This document shows, piece after piece, positions 15,489 to 23,312 of a stretch of 64,000 bases of DNA. Position 1 is the stretch's first letter; the number at the start of each line of letters is the position of its first letter. Source of the DNA: Collinsella aerofaciens (GTDB taxonomy: Bacteria; Actinomycetota; Coriobacteriia; Coriobacteriales; Coriobacteriaceae); assembly GCF_005844325.1 (NCBI RefSeq), contig NZ_SPFY01000004.1, positions 60,538-124,537 of the forward strand, written 5' to 3'. Both the position numbers and the translations under genes were made by a program. Under the pieces are notes generated by a model. That model was given only the letters and a program-made list of their open reading frames with translations, did no database searches and had not been told where the DNA came from.

Positions 15489-16886
15489 ATGGAGCGTCCC
15501 TGCGCATGGAAAAAGTACACGCCACAGCAAGTCGAGGAGCTCGAGGAGCTTTGCCGCGGCTATAAGCAGTTTTTGAGCGAGAACAAGACCGAGCGCCTGT
15601 GCGTCAAGACCGGCATCAAGATGGCCGAGGAGGCGGGATACGTCGACCTGGAGACCGTGATCGCCGAGGGCCGCGAGCTCAAGGCAGGCGACAAGGTGTA
15701 CGCCGCCAACCACGGCAAGGACCTTATGCTCGTCAACCTGGGCACCGCCCCGCTCGAGCAGGGCTTTAACATCCTGGGCGCCCACGTGGACTCGCCGCGC
15801 CTGGACCTTAAGCAGAATCCCGCCTTCGAGGCCGGCGACATGGCCTACCTCGACACGCACTACTACGGCGGCGTCAAGAGCTACCACTGGGTAGCCTCCC
15901 CGCTCGCACTCGTGGGCGTCATCTGCAAAAAGGACGGTACCACCGTCGACATCAATATCGGCGACAAGGCGGACGACCCGGTCTTTACCATCTCCGACCT
16001 GCTGATCCACCTCTCGAGCGAGCAGATGTCCAAGCCTGCCAAGGACGCCGTCGATGCCGAGATCCTCGACGTGATCGTGGGCGGTCGTCCCGTCAAGTTC
16101 GATGGGGACGACAAGGACGCCCCCAAGGAGCCCGTCAAGCAGATGTTCCTGGACATCCTCAAGGAGCAGTACGACGTCGAGGAGGAGGACTTCCTCTCCG
16201 CCGAGATCGAGGTCGTGCCCGCCGGTCCCGCCCGCGACATGGGCCTCGACCGCTCCATGATTTTGGGCTATGGCCACGACGATCGTGTCTGCGCCTATCC
16301 GTCCATGCTCGCCCAGATCGACGTCGCCAACGTGGAGCGCACGAGCATCACGCTCATCGTCGATAAGGAGGAGATCGGCTCCGTGGGTGCCACCGGTATG
16401 ACGAGCCGCTTCTTCGAGAACACCGTCGCCGAGATCATGACGCTCGCCGGCGAGGATAGCCCGCTGGCCCTGCGCCGCGCGCTCGCCCGCAGCCGCATGC
16501 TCTCCTCCGACGTGTCCGCCGGTTTCGACCCGGGCTATGCCGGCAAGTTCGAGACGAAGAACGCCGCCTTTATGGGTCGTGGCCTGTGCTTTAACAAGTA
16601 CACGGGCAGCCGCGGCAAGAGCGGTTCCAACGACGCCGATGCCGAGTACGTGGCCCTCGTCCGCGACATCATGGACGAGGCCGGCGTGGACTTCCAGACC
16701 TGTGAGCTCGGTCGCGTCAACGCGGGCGGTGGCGGCACCATCGCCTACATCATGGCCAAGTATGGCATGAACGTCATCGACTCCGGCGTTGCCGTCCTGT
16801 CCATGCACGCCCTGTGGGAGGTCGCCAACAAGGCCGACATCTACGAGGCCTATCGCGGCTACAAGGCCTTCCTCGAGCGCGCCTAA
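15489..16886 (+). CDS. M18 family aminopeptidase
   Basis: A 465-residue zinc aminopeptidase of family M18 (aspartyl aminopeptidase type), which removes N-terminal, often acidic, residues from peptides in the cytosol. Metal-binding motifs: HVDSPR (His and the bridging region), DKEEIGSVGATG with the catalytic Glu pair, and SSDVSAGFDP; a terminal SMHALWEV supplies another His ligand. AAAGGAG lies nine bases before the ATG at 15489; the frame is open further upstream across polA antisense and should not be extended. A hairpin with a T run follows the stop. Confidence 0.92.
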   Translation: MERPCAWKKYTPQQVEELEELCRGYKQFLSENKTERLCVKTGIKMAEEAGYVDLETVIAEGRELKAGDKVYAANHGKDLMLVNLGTAPLEQGFNILGAHVDSPRLDLKQNPAFEAGDMAYLDTHYYGGVKSYHWVASPLALVGVICKKDGTTVDINIGDKADDPVFTISDLLIHLSSEQMSKPAKDAVDAEILDVIVGGRPVKFDGDDKDAPKEPVKQMFLDILKEQYDVEEEDFLSAEIEVVPAGPARDMGLDRSMILGYGHDDRVCAYPSMLAQIDVANVERTSITLIVDKEEIGSVGATGMTSRFFENTVAEIMTLAGEDSPLALRRALARSRMLSSDVSAGFDPGYAGKFETKNAAFMGRGLCFNKYTGSRGKSGSNDADAEYVALVRDIMDEAGVDFQTCELGRVNAGGGGTIAYIMAKYGMNVIDSGVAVLSMHALWEVANKADIYEAYRGYKAFLERA

Positions 16887-16899
16887 CCAACCCTTCATC

Positions 16900-16966
16900 A
16901 GTTGCGGTGAAATACAGACTAAACTGGCCCATAAACGGCCAAAACAGACCGTATTCCACCGCAACT
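16900..16966. repeat. TTGCGGTGG palindrome, copy 1 (terminator-like)
   Basis: AGTTGCGGTGAAATAC (16900-16915) pairs with GTATTCCACCGCAACT (16951-16966) with one mismatch, with an inner GGCC/GGCC hairpin (16926-16940). A T6 run follows at 16965-16971, so it can terminate the aminopeptidase transcript. It ends 15 bases before the yaaA start codon. Confidence 0.8.
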
Positions 16967-16981
16967 TTTTTGGCAGAGTCC

Positions 16982-17806
16982 ATGCTTCAAGTCATCATTT
17001 CGCCCGCCAAGCAGATGCGCGCGGCCCAAGATGCTTTTGAAGTCCTGGGCATTCCACCCTTTGTGCGCGAGACGGCTCGCCTCCACCGCGCACTGCTAGA
17101 TATCGAGCGGAATGAAGGCAGCGGCGGCCTGCAGGCGCTGTGGAACGTGAGTGACAAACTGCTGGGGCCTTGCCTCAACACCCTGCATGAGTTCGGGCCC
17201 ATCCTGAAAAGCGGCGATCTCGACAATCCCGCACTCGCCCGTCACATCTCCCCTGCCGTCATGTCCTATCACGGCATTCAATACCAGAGCATGGTACCCG
17301 AGGTGATGAATTCCGCGCAGCTCGCATGGCTGCAAGACCATCTGTGGATCCTCTCCGGCCTCTACGGGTGCGTTCGTCCCTTTCATGCCGTCGAACCGTA
17401 TCGGCTGGAGATGGGCGCGAAGCTCGCCGTTGACGATGCCCGAGACCTCTACGCGTTTTGGAGCGACAAGCTCGCGCGGGCTATCGCCCCGGCAGGCTCA
17501 AACACCACGATCGTCAACCTCGCCAGCGTAGAGTATGCCAAAGCCGTTCTGCCCCACCTCGCGGGCGACGCCACGGCCGTCACATGCCTCTTTGGCGAGG
17601 GTATCCGCAACGGGAAGCCCATCCAGCGGTCGACCGCCAGCAAAAAGGCGCGCGGCTCCATGGTGCGGTGGATGGCAGAAAACAAGCTCGAGGATGCAAG
17701 CGAGCTCACCGCGTTCGACGTTGGTTATCGACACTTTCCCGAGCTCTCATGCCCAGGCACCCTCGTGTTCATCAACGAGCACTCTAGAGCCGGCACCCAA
17801 CACTGA
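16982..17806 (+). CDS. yaaA: YaaA family peroxide stress protein (UPF0246)
   Basis: A 274-residue UPF0246 protein. In E. coli YaaA lowers free intracellular iron under peroxide stress and binds DNA; the family has an HhH-like DNA-binding fold. Family motifs are ISPAKQM at the N-terminus, YHGIQYQSM, LWILSGLYGCVRPFHAVEPYRLEMGAKL (in part), NLASVEYAKAV, and a lysine-rich KKARGSMVRWM. The ATG at 16982 is the family start; only a weak GGCAGAG precedes it because a hairpin with T run sits immediately upstream. Similar palindromes bracket the gene on both sides. Confidence 0.88.
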   Translation: MLQVIISPAKQMRAAQDAFEVLGIPPFVRETARLHRALLDIERNEGSGGLQALWNVSDKLLGPCLNTLHEFGPILKSGDLDNPALARHISPAVMSYHGIQYQSMVPEVMNSAQLAWLQDHLWILSGLYGCVRPFHAVEPYRLEMGAKLAVDDARDLYAFWSDKLARAIAPAGSNTTIVNLASVEYAKAVLPHLAGDATAVTCLFGEGIRNGKPIQRSTASKKARGSMVRWMAENKLEDASELTAFDVGYRHFPELSCPGTLVFINEHSRAGTQH

Positions 17807-17829
17807 CCCGCTCAGCTTTCTCCATATAA

Positions 17830-17891
17830 CTTGCGGTGGAATAGTTCCTATTTGAGCCTTTTATCGCACAATCAGGAACTATTCCACCGCA
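17830..17891. repeat. TTGCGGTGG palindrome, copy 2
   Basis: TTGCGGTGGAATAGTTCCT (17830-17848) is perfectly complementary to 17873-17891 over 19 bp, with a 24-base loop. The first 13 bases match the arm of copy 1. It lies between convergent yaaA and the following minus-strand gene and could terminate both. Confidence 0.85.
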
Positions 17892-17922
17892 ACTTTTATG
17901 AATTGGCTGCTAGGCTCGACAC

Positions 17923-18444
17923 CTATTCTGCTAGACCGTCGGCCTTTGCAATCCCATTTGTCGAACCGTCCTGATAGACAATCTTGACGTGCTCAACCTC
18001 GGACACCGCAACACCCGTCGGAGGCTCCAAACGCCATTCCGTCAGGGCGATATCCATGGTCGTGGGCACGTCCCCCTGATCTTTGAGCTTTACCGTGAGC
18101 GTTTTGAGCGCTGCATCAAACGTCACGCGTTCGATTTCTTCACCCGGAATGGATCCACCACTCAGCTGCAACTGCACAAACTCGTCGCGCGGATACCAAT
18201 AATCGCCCGGAACGGCGAGCGTATTGGCATTACCGCCAGTACTCCTCACCGTCATAATCGGCAGGGCATCATCGGCCTCAAATTCCCAGGCAGCGCCGCC
18301 GCGACCGCCAAACGTCCAAATACAAAAGGCAATCACCAGCACGGCAAGCACCGCAAAGCCAATCGCGACTAACCCATGGTGCGCACGGCCCTCCTCGGCC
18401 GATATGTCCCATTGTGTCTCTCGATATAGATGCTTGTCTTCCAT
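17923..18444 (-). CDS. Hypothetical single-pass membrane protein
   Basis: A 173-residue protein of unknown function. A charged N-terminal tail (about 25 residues, rich in D, E and H) is followed by one strong transmembrane helix (about residues 26-45, GLVAIGFAVLAVLVIAFCIW) and an extracytoplasmic domain of about 125 residues with alternating polar and hydrophobic strands. No lipobox. GGGGAGG precedes the ATG at 18444. It is divergent from thiC and shares its promoter region. I recognise no family. Confidence 0.7.
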   Translation of the reverse strand: MEDKHLYRETQWDISAEEGRAHHGLVAIGFAVLAVLVIAFCIWTFGGRGGAAWEFEADDALPIMTVRSTGGNANTLAVPGDYWYPRDEFVQLQLSGGSIPGEEIERVTFDAALKTLTVKLKDQGDVPTTMDIALTEWRLEPPTGVAVSEVEHVKIVYQDGSTNGIAKADGLAE

Positions 18445-18494
18445 GTACGCCTCCCCACTGGCACGTCCGTTAGGCCAATCGTACCCATTCGAGC

Positions 18495-18500
18495 TATACT
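18495..18500 (+). promoter_or_regulatory. Candidate thiC -10 element
   Basis: TATACT lies 17 bases before the TPP riboswitch; a weak -35 (TAGGCC) is 18 bases further up. Confidence 0.45.
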
Positions 18501-18516
18501 TGAGCCCATTACATAA

Positions 18517-18609
18517 ACGGGGAGCTTGCAGGACAAGACGGCAGGCTGAGACTGGGCGCGCCCGCCCTGACCCGCAAACCTGATATGGGTAATGCCAACG
18601 AAGGGAGCC
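18517..18609 (+). promoter_or_regulatory. TPP riboswitch (thi box)
   Basis: Conserved thi-box elements are present in order: GGGGAGCTTGCAGG, GGCTGAGA (18544-18551), GACCCGCAAACCTGAT, ATGGGTAATGCC and AACGAAGGGAG. It binds thiamine pyrophosphate. The thiC ribosome-binding site AGGGAG (18602-18607) is part of the conserved 3' strand, so ligand binding should hide it; this points to translational control. No separate terminator hairpin is seen. Confidence 0.93.
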
Positions 18610-18615
18610 GTGCCA

Positions 18616-19950
18616 ATGAGCACACAGACCGAGCCCAAGCTCGTCACGCAAATCGACTTCGCCCGCGCCGGGCAGATCACACCGCAGATGAAGGAGGTCG
18701 CCGAGCGCGAGCATCGCGACCCCGAGTACATCCGCGAGCGCGTGGCCGACGGCCGCATCGCCATTCCCGCCAACATCGTGCACATCAAAAAGGGCATGCG
18801 CGCCTTTGGCGTCGGTGAGGGCCTGTCCACCAAGGTCAACGTCAACTTGGGCATCTCGGGCGATAAGGCCGATGCCGCCGAAGAGTGGAAGAAGGTCAAG
18901 ATCGCCGAGGACTTTGGCGCCGACGCCATCATGGACCTCTCCAACTCGGGCAAGACGCGCCAGTTCCGCCAGCAGCTCATCGACGAGACGCCGCTCATGG
19001 TAGGTACCGTCCCCATGTACGACGCCATCGGCTACATGGAAAAGCCGCTGGTCAAGCTTACCAAGGACGACCTGTTCGAGGTCGTGCGCGCGCACGCCGA
19101 GGACGGCGTGGACTTTATGACCATCCACTGCGGCATCAACAAGTCGGTCACAAAGACCTTTAAGGAGACCGGCCGCCTCATGAACATCGTGAGCCGCGGC
19201 GGCTCGCTGCTGTTTGGCTGGATGGAGGTCACCGGTAACGAGAACCCGTTCTATGAGTTCTACGACGAGCTGCTCGAAATCTGCCACGAGTACGACGTGA
19301 CGATTTCGCTCGGCGACTCCTGTCGCCCGGGCTGCCTCTACGACTCCAACGACGCCACCGAGACCGCCGAGATGATCGAGCTGGGCAAGCTGTGCAAGCG
19401 CGCATGGGCCGCCGGCGTCCAGGTTATGGTCGAGGGTCCGGGCCACATGGCGCTCGACGAGATCGCCGCCAACATGAAACTGCAGAAGCGCCTGTGCCAC
19501 AACGCCCCGTTCTATGTGCTCGGGCCGCTGGTGACCGATATCGGCGTGGGCTACGACCACATCACCGCTGCCATCGGCGGCGCTATCTCCGCCAGCTCCG
19601 GCGCCGACTTCCTGTGCTACGTGACGCCGGCCGAGCACTTGTGCCTGCCCAACGCCCAGGACGTGCTCGACGGCCTCATGGCCACCAAGATTGCCGCACA
19701 CGCCGCCGACATCGCCAAAAAGGTGCCCCACGCCCGCGACATGGACGACAAGATGGGCCAGGCACGCCGCAAGCTCGACTGGGACGCCATGTGGAAGTGC
19801 GCGCTCGACCCGGTTACGGGCAAGAAGCGCTACGAGGAGTCCCCCGCCGCCACCGAGGGCACTTGTACCATGTGTGGCAAGATGTGCGCCGTCCGCACCG
19901 TCAACAAGATCTTCGAGGGCACCACGATCGACCTCGGCATGGAGGACTAA
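18616..19950 (+). CDS. thiC: Phosphomethylpyrimidine synthase
   Basis: A 444-residue radical-SAM enzyme converting aminoimidazole ribotide to HMP phosphate, the pyrimidine half of thiamine. Family blocks: PANIVHIKKG, NVNLGISGDK, MDLSNSGKTRQFRQ, VMVEGPGHMALDEI, PFYVLGPLVTDI and SGADFLCYVTPAEHL. The C-terminal cluster motif is CTMCGKMC (CX2CX3C), the short variant common in anaerobes. The ATG at 18616 uses the AGGGAG inside the TPP riboswitch; an in-frame ATG at 18592 lies within the riboswitch and is rejected. thiD follows after 180 bases. Confidence 0.96.
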   Translation: MSTQTEPKLVTQIDFARAGQITPQMKEVAEREHRDPEYIRERVADGRIAIPANIVHIKKGMRAFGVGEGLSTKVNVNLGISGDKADAAEEWKKVKIAEDFGADAIMDLSNSGKTRQFRQQLIDETPLMVGTVPMYDAIGYMEKPLVKLTKDDLFEVVRAHAEDGVDFMTIHCGINKSVTKTFKETGRLMNIVSRGGSLLFGWMEVTGNENPFYEFYDELLEICHEYDVTISLGDSCRPGCLYDSNDATETAEMIELGKLCKRAWAAGVQVMVEGPGHMALDEIAANMKLQKRLCHNAPFYVLGPLVTDIGVGYDHITAAIGGAISASSGADFLCYVTPAEHLCLPNAQDVLDGLMATKIAAHAADIAKKVPHARDMDDKMGQARRKLDWDAMWKCALDPVTGKKRYEESPAATEGTCTMCGKMCAVRTVNKIFEGTTIDLGMED

Positions 19951-20132
19951 CCCTGTCGCCGCGGCCGCTTCTGGCGGCGAGCTGGTGCCTGTCAATTGTT
20001 GACTTGTGAACATTTACTTACACTTGCGTAGAGATTGCATCGCCCGCCCGGGTTCGGCATAGAGTCGGCCCGGGCATCTTTATAATGCTGGCTTAAAGAC
20101 CCATTTGATTCCGACCGAACAAGGGAGCGAAC

Positions 20133-20963
20133 ATGGATCGTAGTAAGGTACCTGCCGTCCTGTCCATCGCGGGATCCGATTCCAGCGGTGGCGCCGGCAT
20201 TCAGGCCGACATCAAGACCATCACGGCGCACCGCCTGTATGCCGAGACGGCCATCACCGCCATCACAGCGCAAAACACCCTGGGCGTTACCGCCGTGCAG
20301 GATATCTCGCCAGATATCGTAGCCGCGCAAATTGACGCCGTTTTTGACGATATCCGCCCCAGCGCCGTCAAGATCGGCATGGTTTCTTCTGTCGAGATTA
20401 TCGAAGTCATCGCCGACCGCTTGAGCGCCTGGAACGCAACGAACGTGGTCGTCGACCCCGTCATGGTCGCCACCTCGGGCGCGCGGCTGATTGCCGAAGA
20501 TGCCGCCGAGGCGCTCACCCGCCGCCTGTTCCCGCTAGCGACGGTTATCACGCCCAATATTCCCGAGGCCATGGCACTGCTCGACTATGAGGTCGACTCC
20601 GAGCGCACGCAGCAAAATGCTGCCATGCTCCTCACCCGCCGCTTTGGTTGCGCATCCCTCGTTAAGGGTGGGCATCTTGTCAACGAGGCCAACGATGTAC
20701 TGGCCGAACCCGCGCCACTCGATGACGAGGGCAACCATCTGGGAGATCCACTCACCACGTGGTTCCGCCACAAGCGCATCGAGACCGACAACACGCACGG
20801 CACCGGATGCACGCTCTCGTCCGCCATCGCCTGCGCGCTGGCTCAGGGCATGGATCTTGCCGACGCCGTCAACGCCGGCAAGGCCTACCTAACCGGCGCT
20901 CTGGCCGCCGGCTTTGACATGGGCAAAGGCTCCGGCCCCGTCAACCACATGTGGCAGTACTAA
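20133..20963 (+). CDS. thiD: Hydroxymethylpyrimidine/phosphomethylpyrimidine kinase
   Basis: A 276-residue ribokinase-fold kinase that phosphorylates HMP and HMP-P in thiamine synthesis. Motifs: SIAGSDSSGGAGIQADIK at the N-terminus, TAITAQNT, KIGMVSS, VVDPVMVATSG, TPNIPEA, VKGGH and the anion-hole/catalytic segment DNTHGTGCTLSSAIA with the catalytic Asp-Cys region. AAGGGAG lies before the ATG. A TATAAT at about 20082 suggests its own promoter in addition to thiC read-through. It is followed by an unusual palindromic array. Confidence 0.95.
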   Translation: MDRSKVPAVLSIAGSDSSGGAGIQADIKTITAHRLYAETAITAITAQNTLGVTAVQDISPDIVAAQIDAVFDDIRPSAVKIGMVSSVEIIEVIADRLSAWNATNVVVDPVMVATSGARLIAEDAAEALTRRLFPLATVITPNIPEAMALLDYEVDSERTQQNAAMLLTRRFGCASLVKGGHLVNEANDVLAEPAPLDDEGNHLGDPLTTWFRHKRIETDNTHGTGCTLSSAIACALAQGMDLADAVNAGKAYLTGALAAGFDMGKGSGPVNHMWQY

Positions 20964-20977
20964 GATTCGCAGTCCAA

Positions 20978-21014
20978 AACCACCGCAAAGGGGACAGACA
21001 CCTTTGCGGTGGTT
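20978..21014. repeat. TTGCGGTGG palindrome, copy 3
   Basis: AACCACCGCAAAGG (20978-20991) and CCTTTGCGGTGGTT (21001-21014) form a perfect 14-bp stem with a 9-base loop. It lies 15 bases after the thiD stop and shares the TTGCGGTGG core with copies 1 and 2. It can act as a thiD terminator, though no T run follows. Confidence 0.8.
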
Positions 21015-21023
21015 CCCACAGAC

Positions 21024-21241
21024 ATCTCGATCCGTAACAGTTAGAGTCCATTTTTCGGCCCACCTGTTACAGATTGAGACATTCAAATTCTGCCGAGAAG
21101 ATAATCTCGATCTGTAACAGTAGATCGGCAAAATCGACCCTAGATGTTACAGATCGAGACAAACGACCGATATCAACCTGAATAATCTCAATCTGTAACA
21201 TCTAGCCCGTTTTCGGCCTTACAGCTGTTACAGATCGAGAC
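21024..21241. repeat. Array of six alternating 17-bp half-repeats
   Basis: Six 17-base sequences based on ATCTCGATCTGTAACAG occur at 21024, 21064, 21104, 21144, 21185 and 21225. They alternate between forward and reverse-complement orientation, with unique spacers of 23, 23, 23, 24 and 23 bases. Each forward/reverse pair can form a 57-bp hairpin. Three of the spacers (inside the pairs) contain a CGATTTT- or TTTTCGGCC-like core with partial self-pairing. No gene overlaps. With the 20978-21014 palindrome it fills the 333-base gap between thiD and the next gene. Confidence 0.9.
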
Positions 21242-21296
21242 AAACCAACGAAACAAGCCGCCGCAAGGGAAACTTTTGTACTGGTTTGGGGCTGCG

Positions 21297-21956
21297 CTAC
21301 TCACCGAGCATCTCTTGGAGCTTGGCTGCCACGGCATGTCCCAAGCTCTCGTGGCCTTCGGGCATCATGTGCAGATAATCGATATCGCCCGGCTCGGCAA
21401 AGTCGGCGGCATTCAAAAAGTCGCAGCCAAACTGCTCAGCCACATGCGCGTAGTACTCACCAAAATGTTCCGAGGCTTCTACGGAATGCTCGTCAAAATC
21501 GGTCATATATACGTCGGCGATCTGCGGCTTAATCTTGATAGGCGCCATCAGCAGAATCCGTGGGCAGGGCGCGGCATCGGTCCAGGCAAACGCGCGGACG
21601 GCGCGAATCAGTGCCATGGCGCCACGGGCGATATCGGAGGCTGTCACGCCAAAGACCGTCTTGCAGTCGTTGGTGCCCAGCATAATCACGATCGCGTCCA
21701 GCGGCTTATGGGCTTCGAGCAGCATCGGCAGCGCGCGAATGCCGTTGAGGTTGGTGTCCAGATGGCACATATCGTCGCGCACCGTCGTGCGACCATTTAG
21801 GCCTTCCTCAATCACATGCCAACCCTCACCCAGGTCACGCTGCACCACACCGCACCAGCGCACATCCTGCGCATAGCGCACTGCGGTGCCGTCGCGCATA
21901 CCCGCCGGATCATAGCCATAGGTGTTGCTGTCACCAAAGCACAGAACGTTTTTCAT
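21297..21956 (-). CDS. SGNH/GDSL-type esterase
   Basis: A 219-residue SGNH-hydrolase-fold protein, related to arylesterases and lysophospholipase-like enzymes. Block I is CFGDSNTYGYDP with the nucleophilic Ser at residue 9; block II Gly is in EEGLNGRTT; block III is LGTNDCKT; block V is DYLHMMPEGH with the catalytic Asp and His. No signal peptide, so probably cytosolic. Substrate unknown. The ATG at 21956 is preceded by a weak GGGGAACTCAAG. It is transcribed towards the repeat array at 21024-21241. Confidence 0.87.
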   Translation of the reverse strand: MKNVLCFGDSNTYGYDPAGMRDGTAVRYAQDVRWCGVVQRDLGEGWHVIEEGLNGRTTVRDDMCHLDTNLNGIRALPMLLEAHKPLDAIVIMLGTNDCKTVFGVTASDIARGAMALIRAVRAFAWTDAAPCPRILLMAPIKIKPQIADVYMTDFDEHSVEASEHFGEYYAHVAEQFGCDFLNAADFAEPGDIDYLHMMPEGHESLGHAVAAKLQEMLGE

Positions 21957-21978
21957 CTTGAGTTCCCCATTCCGTAAA

Positions 21979-22010
21979 AAGCCGACGGGAGCAATCCCTC
22001 CCGTCGGCTT
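21979..22010 (-). terminator. Terminator of the PARG-like gene
   Basis: AAGCCGACGGGAG (21979-21991) pairs with 21998-22010; on the minus strand it is followed by TTTTTAC. It lies 24 bases after the stop at 22035. Confidence 0.85.
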
Positions 22011-22034
22011 GGCATATCACATCGCGCGCACCGC

Positions 22035-23174
22035 TTACAGGTACTTGCGCCAGTCGTCCTCGTCCTCATCGTCCTCGGCTGCTGCCTGGGCCTGCTCGGC
22101 GGCACGAGCGGCTGCGGCGCGGGCGGCAACCTGGGCATAGGACTCCTCGTTGCGCTCGGGGAAGTTTGCCAGCACGTGCTCGAACTTGGCAAAATCCTCG
22201 TCCCAGCGCGTAGAGGGCACGGCAAAGAAGACCTGCTTGACCTTGAAGTCGCCCGATGCGAGCTCCTTGCGGAAGAGCTCGGCCACGGCCTCGGCGTCAA
22301 AGCCGTTGTTCTCGCAGCCCCAAGCACCCAGTACGAGCTTCTCGCGGCCCAGCTCATCGCAGATAGCAAGCACAAAGCGAATGCGGTCGCGCAGGGCGTC
22401 AAGCAAGGCATCGTCGCTCACGCGGTACTCCTGGCGAGCACGCTTGGCGTTGGGTGCAGCGGCGACGATTACGTCGGCATAGGCGTGCACATGCTTGCGG
22501 TCGAAGCGCACCGCGGGCACCACCAGCGCACGGTTGCGGTACAGCTCACAGTTGATGTTGCGGCGACGGTTCTCGCCGTACCATTTACGCTGCTTATCAA
22601 GGACATTGTACAGGTACGAATCGGCGCACAGCGTGGCCTCCTGGCCCAGATAGCCCTGGATGTAGCCACCGCCCGGATTGGTGAACGAGGCAAAGGCAAG
22701 CACAGCCATGTCGCAGAACTGCGCGTAGCCTCGACCGTTATCCAGAATGGCCTGCGTGGCAGAGGCGTCGAGCACGGTGACCTCGGGCAGGACCGGAGCG
22801 GGCTCCTCGGCGGCAGGCGCGGGCTCGGCTTCGGTGGCCTCCTCGACGGGCTCGGGCGCCACCTCGGCATCGACCGCAGCCTCGACCTCAGCAGCCTCAG
22901 TAGCCTCGACCTCGGCAGCCTCGACGTCCTCGGCAGCTTGCTCCTCAGCAGCCGCTGCCTTCTGGACCCTGGCCTTCATCGCCGAGACAAAGCCGGCAGG
23001 CATACCGTCAAACTCGCGAACACCGGCAAGCGAACGCTCGATATCCTTGGCGCACGCTTCGGACACAGTTGCCACGTGACGCTCGGCGGCCTTGGCACGG
23101 GCCTCGCGCTTGGGATTGGGCTGACCCGCTCGGTTGGACCTGCGGTTACGGTTCCTGTTGTCGACGTCTGCCAT
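22035..23174 (-). CDS. TIGR02452/PARG-like macrodomain protein, variant active site
   Basis: A 379-residue protein whose C-terminal ~240 residues match the microbial poly(ADP-ribose) glycohydrolase-like (DUF2263/TIGR02452) family: AFASFTNPGGGYIQGYLGQEA and LGAWGCENNGFDAEAVAELF are diagnostic. The family normally reads QEE after the GGG loop; here it is QEA (codons CAG GAG GCC), so the second, catalytic Glu is missing. The N-terminal ~70 residues are basic and helical; residues ~72-130 are an Ala/Glu/Pro-rich acidic linker, probably disordered, and the C-terminal tail is also acidic (EDDEDEDDWRKYL). It may bind rather than cleave ADP-ribose. Confidence 0.8.
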   Translation of the reverse strand: MADVDNRNRNRRSNRAGQPNPKREARAKAAERHVATVSEACAKDIERSLAGVREFDGMPAGFVSAMKARVQKAAAAEEQAAEDVEAAEVEATEAAEVEAAVDAEVAPEPVEEATEAEPAPAAEEPAPVLPEVTVLDASATQAILDNGRGYAQFCDMAVLAFASFTNPGGGYIQGYLGQEATLCADSYLYNVLDKQRKWYGENRRRNINCELYRNRALVVPAVRFDRKHVHAYADVIVAAAPNAKRARQEYRVSDDALLDALRDRIRFVLAICDELGREKLVLGAWGCENNGFDAEAVAELFRKELASGDFKVKQVFFAVPSTRWDEDFAKFEHVLANFPERNEESYAQVAARAAAARAAEQAQAAAEDDEDEDDWRKYL

Positions 23175-23244
23175 AAGTGGTCACCTTTCTCGGTCTCTGC
23201 CGCTATCGGCTTTTCCCATCCATGATACCCCGCCGCGTACAAAA

Positions 23245-23268
23245 AAGACGGCCCCGAAGGACCGCCTT
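23245..23268 (-). terminator. Terminator of the BI-1 family gene
   Basis: On the minus strand AAGGCGGTCC pairs with GGGCCGTCTT around a TTCG tetraloop and is followed by TTTTGT. It lies 45 bases after the stop at 23313. Confidence 0.75.
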
Positions 23269-23312
23269 TCGCATCGATTTGCACGCACGGCAAGCACCGC
23301 CGCAATTCGCCA

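Noticed and set aside
17923..20013. 696-codon minus-strand frame covering the thiC region
   Set aside because: Only the last 173 codons form a plausible protein with its own ribosome-binding site at 18444; the rest is antisense to thiC and to its riboswitch.
21024..21241. CRISPR array
   Set aside because: The repeats alternate in orientation, are only 17 bp with 23-24-nt spacers, and no cas genes are present in the window.
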